Shown here piece by piece: positions 4,985 to 6,063 of a DNA stretch of 6,063 nt (the stretch's first letter is position 1; each line of letters starts with the position of its first letter). The position numbers and the translations under genes are program-made. The notes beneath the pieces are model-generated. The model searched no databases, was not told the DNA's origin, and saw only the letters and a list, made by a program, of their open reading frames with translations. Source of the stretch: an uncultured Bacilli bacterium. GTDB lineage: Bacteria > Bacillota_I > Bacilli_A > RF39 > UBA660. The stretch lies in contig CANQHB010000058.1 of NCBI GenBank assembly GCA_947623755.1, positions 1 through 6,063 on the forward strand, read 5' to 3'.

Positions 4985-5758
4985 ATGGAAAACGAAATTA
5001 AAATTTTAGTTGTCGACAACAATACTAACGTCACTTCTAAAATCAAAGAACAATTTAGTAGTCACGCAGTAATCAAAGTAGTAAACACAATTGAAAACGG
5101 GGCGGATGCTTTAGATTACATCCTAAAAAACAAAAATGAATTTGACCTTCTAATCATGGATTTAATTCTACCCGAAGTCGATGGTCTAACCATTCTTGCA
5201 AGAATGAAAGAAGAAAACATAAAGAAGAAAGTTATTGTGATAACCAGTTACAAAAAAGAGTACACAATTAATATGACCAATAACTATGGTGTAAGCTACT
5301 ACATGTTAAAACCTTTTAGTATGCTAGCATTAGAAACTCGTATTTTAGACTTAGCTAACAAAGATTTAGTCAAGTCTCAAGAATTAAGTGAAAACGAAAA
5401 ACAAATTCACGTCGCTATATCTAAATTATTGCACCAACTAGGAATACCAAGTCACATTAAAGGTTATAGTTATATTCGCGAAAGTGTCTTCCTATTCTAT
5501 CAAAATAGTGAAGCTTATAGTGGCATAACCAAAGAAATTTATCCTGAAGTAGCCTTAAGATACGCCACTACTGCTTCTCGCGTCGAACGTGCTATTCGCC
5601 ACGCGATTGAAGTAAGTTGGACAAGAGGCGACTACGATTTAATGGAAGAAATATTTGGTAATAGTGTTGCTTTTGACCGTGCTAAACCAACTAACTCTGA
5701 ATTTATCGCCACTATTGCCGACCGTTTACGATTCGACCATAAATTATTACATATCTAA
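4985..5758 (+). CDS. spo0A: Sporulation master response regulator Spo0A
   Basis: DNA-binding response regulator phosphorylated at the end of the sporulation phosphorelay or directly by kinases. Spo0A~P switches early sporulation genes on and vegetative regulators off. It has 257 residues (B. subtilis 267). The receiver at about 5-123 has D11, the phospho-acceptor D59 (LIMDLILPEVDG, 56-67), T87 and K109 (MLKP). After a short linker, the Spo0A C-terminal domain (about 137-257) shows LLHQLGIPSHIKGY (148-161), ITKEIYPEVA (181-190) and the recognition-helix region TASRVERAIRHAIEVSW (196-212), which is diagnostic for Spo0A. The residue after D11 is Asn (VDNN) where family members normally have a second Asp. 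Start ATG 4985 has AAGGAG at a six-base spacing. It has its own promoter, upstream 0A boxes and a terminator, so it is an independent unit between tpiA and gpmI. Confidence 0.97.
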   Translation: MENEIKILVVDNNTNVTSKIKEQFSSHAVIKVVNTIENGADALDYILKNKNEFDLLIMDLILPEVDGLTILARMKEENIKKKVIVITSYKKEYTINMTNNYGVSYYMLKPFSMLALETRILDLANKDLVKSQELSENEKQIHVAISKLLHQLGIPSHIKGYSYIRESVFLFYQNSEAYSGITKEIYPEVALRYATTASRVERAIRHAIEVSWTRGDYDLMEEIFGNSVAFDRAKPTNSEFIATIADRLRFDHKLLHI

Positions 5759-5777
5759 GGACTTAAGGTCCTTTTTT
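5757..5777 (+). terminator. Intrinsic terminator of spo0A
   Basis: AAGGAC (5757-5762) pairs with GTCCTT (5768-5773) around a 5-base loop, followed by a T run to 5777. The stem begins within the spo0A stop codon. It separates spo0A from gpmI. Confidence 0.75.
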
Positions 5778-5785
5778 ATTATTAA

Positions 5786-5814
5786 TTGTATTTTTTTGTA
5801 ATTTATGATATTAT
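5786..5814 (+). promoter_or_regulatory. Putative promoter of gpmI
   Basis: -35-like TTGTAT (5786-5791), a 17-base spacer and -10 TATTAT (5809-5814) preceded by TGA, an extended -10. The start near 5821 leaves only about a dozen leader bases, which hold the AAGGTGAG ribosome binding site. Confidence 0.5.
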
Positions 5815-5833
5815 TTTGACAGAAGGTGAGCTT

Positions 5834-6063
5834 ATGCGAAAAATCTTAACAGTGATTTTAGATGGGTTTGGTTATCGAGAAGAAGAATATGGTAATGCTA
5901 TTAAAATGGCGGATACCAAAAACTTTGACCGGCTTTGGGAAACTTTTCCAAGCACTACTTTATATGCTTCTGAAGAATATGTAGGTCTTAATCCTGGCGA
6001 ATTTGGTAATAGTGAAATTGGCCACATGACTATTGGCGCCGGCCGTCTAATTAAACAACATGG
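5834..6063 (+). CDS. gpmI: 2,3-bisphosphoglycerate-independent phosphoglycerate mutase, 3' end outside window
   Basis: Converts 3-phosphoglycerate to 2-phosphoglycerate with a metal-dependent phosphoserine mechanism (alkaline phosphatase superfamily), the step after Pgk. Only the first 76 codons of an enzyme of about 510 residues are present. Visible: VILDGFG with metal-binding D10, GNAIKMA (20-26), the conserved ASEEYVGLNPGE segment (45-56), and FGNSEIGHMTIGAGR with the catalytic S60 (usual motif MGNSEVGHxNIGAGR). Start ATG 5834 has AAGGTGAG just upstream. It follows the spo0A terminator with its own probable promoter, so it appears to be transcribed apart from pgk-tpiA despite being in the same cluster. 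eno may follow beyond the edge, but this cannot be seen. Confidence 0.95.
   Translation, partial: MRKILTVILDGFGYREEEYGNAIKMADTKNFDRLWETFPSTTLYASEEYVGLNPGEFGNSEIGHMTIGAGRLIKQH

Noticed and set aside
5816..5821. TTGACA before gpmI as a -35 box
   Set aside because: Any matching -10 would fall inside the gpmI coding sequence.

Overview
The window is AT-rich DNA from a low-GC, endospore-forming Bacillota (spo0A, spoIID and spoIIQ homologues, strong AGGAGG-type ribosome binding sites). All five stop codons seen are TAA and Trp is read from TGG, so nothing requires a recoded TGA. The compact gene spacing and diverged housekeeping enzymes suggest an uncultured or gut-type Bacilli lineage (Erysipelotrichia/RF39-like), but this placement is an inference and no marker here fixes it.

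Left half, minus strand, transcribed right to left: spoIID (2813-1848), a spoIIQ homologue (1800-1171), a 184-residue orphan protein (1138-584) that I read as a degenerate, shortened MreB/actin-like protein, then an intrinsic terminator. Directly behind it a good sigma-A-type promoter drives a LytTR (AgrA-like) response regulator that runs off the left edge. spoIID has a sigma-E-like promoter in a 110-bp divergent intergenic region shared with pgk.

Right half, plus strand: pgk (2924-4132) and tpiA (4113-4838) overlap and form one unit. Then comes spo0A (4985-5758), with its own extended -10 promoter and an upstream array of Spo0A-box-like sequences in 10-bp phase. It ends in a clear terminator and is followed by gpmI, cut by the right edge. 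The sporulation master regulator therefore sits inside a glycolytic gene cluster.

Functionally, Spo0A~P starts sporulation. SpoIID (peptidoglycan glycan-strand cleavage) and SpoIIQ (engulfment/channel scaffold) act later at the engulfing septum. Pgk, TpiA and GpmI are lower-glycolysis enzymes. The most noteworthy points are the phased 0A-box array before spo0A, the probable MreB remnant behind spoIIQ, and substitutions at normally near-invariant positions in PGK, TpiA and the Spo0A receiver. All coordinates and motifs were read by eye; no homology search was run.
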